A stretch of DNA of 7,206 nucleotides from an uncultured Rhodospirillaceae bacterium. GTDB lineage: Bacteria; Pseudomonadota; Alphaproteobacteria; Rhodospirillales; UBA2165. Under the pieces are notes generated by a model. The model was given only the letters and a program-made list of their open reading frames with translations. It was not told the DNA's origin and ran no database searches. The position numbers and the translations under genes were made by a program. The stretch spans positions 1-7,206 of the forward strand of contig CAJXJM010000128.1 in assembly GCA_913054205.1 (NCBI GenBank), given 5' to 3'. Positions 7,128-7,206 of this stretch are shown here, piece by piece. Every line of letters starts with the position of its first letter. Within the stretch, counting starts at the first letter, position 1.

Positions 7128-7136
7128 CCATCAGTA

Positions 7137-7149
7137 ATGTCCGCTTTTG
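7137..7149. repeat. 13-bp repeat, inverted copy of 95-107
   Basis: ATGTCCGCTTTTG at 7137-7149 is the exact reverse complement of CAAAAGCGGACAT at 95-107. The two copies lie in the non-coding flanks on either side of the gene cluster, both pointing outward. This one ends nine bases before the stop codon of the transposase remnant, so it may be part of that element's terminal repeat. Confidence 0.6.
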
Positions 7150-7158
7150 AGTGCCACC

Positions 7159-7206
7159 TCAACCGGTCAACGCAACACATGCGTTAAATCTCTCTGCCGG
7201 CGTTTC
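7159..7206 (-). mobile_element. C-terminal end of a transposase, IS30-like, cut by the window edge
   Basis: Reading the minus strand from 7206 gives ETPAERFNACVALTG followed by TGA (7161-7159). The TPAERFN pattern just before the C-terminus resembles the end of IS30-type DDE transposases, where a conserved tryptophan or phenylalanine and TPAE-like motif closes the catalytic domain. Only 15 residues lie in the window, so it is not possible to tell whether the gene is complete or a remnant. The family call is from pattern memory. Confidence 0.5.

Overview
The window looks like accessory DNA from a Gram-negative proteobacterium, most likely a marine or soil alphaproteobacterium. The reasons are moderate GC content (mid-40s by eye, not counted), a TAXI-type TRAP transporter with a fused permease, an IclR-type regulator, a GMC oxidoreductase, and short intergenic repeats next to a transposase remnant. 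The lineage call is an inference and cannot be refined from this sequence alone.

Layout. Positions 1-179 are non-coding and contain a hairpin with the motif GTCCGCTT/AAGCGGAC. An IclR-family regulator gene lies on the minus strand (180-974). A divergent control region (975-1145) holds a 17-bp palindrome, a consensus TTGACA hexamer and a nine-codon leader ORF that is in frame with the next gene. On the plus strand follow a fused TRAP permease (1146-3023) and its TAXI-family periplasmic binding protein (3111-4127). A strong intrinsic terminator (4147-4180) comes next. Then come a metallo-beta-lactamase-fold enzyme of the alkylsulfatase type (4217-5491) and, 19 bp later, a GMC-family FAD alcohol dehydrogenase (5511-7127). 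The right edge carries the last 15 codons of what looks like an IS30-type transposase on the minus strand (7159-7206). A 13-bp sequence present in inverted orientation at 95-107 and 7137-7149 brackets the gene set.

How the genes may work together (inference). The regulator would sense a substrate and act on the divergent control region. The TRAP system would import a small organic anion. The cytoplasmic MBL-fold enzyme, which has no signal peptide, would hydrolyse it, plausibly as a sulfate ester, giving an alcohol and sulfate. The GMC enzyme would oxidise that alcohol to an aldehyde or ketone. The set reads as an uptake, desulfation and oxidation cassette for an organosulfate. The substrate is not determined by the sequence, and no aldehyde dehydrogenase is present in the window.

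Points most worth checking are the in-frame stop just after a well-placed ATG at the permease start, the short form and mixed metal site of the sulfatase-like enzyme, the terminator inside the cluster, and the mobile-element-like borders.
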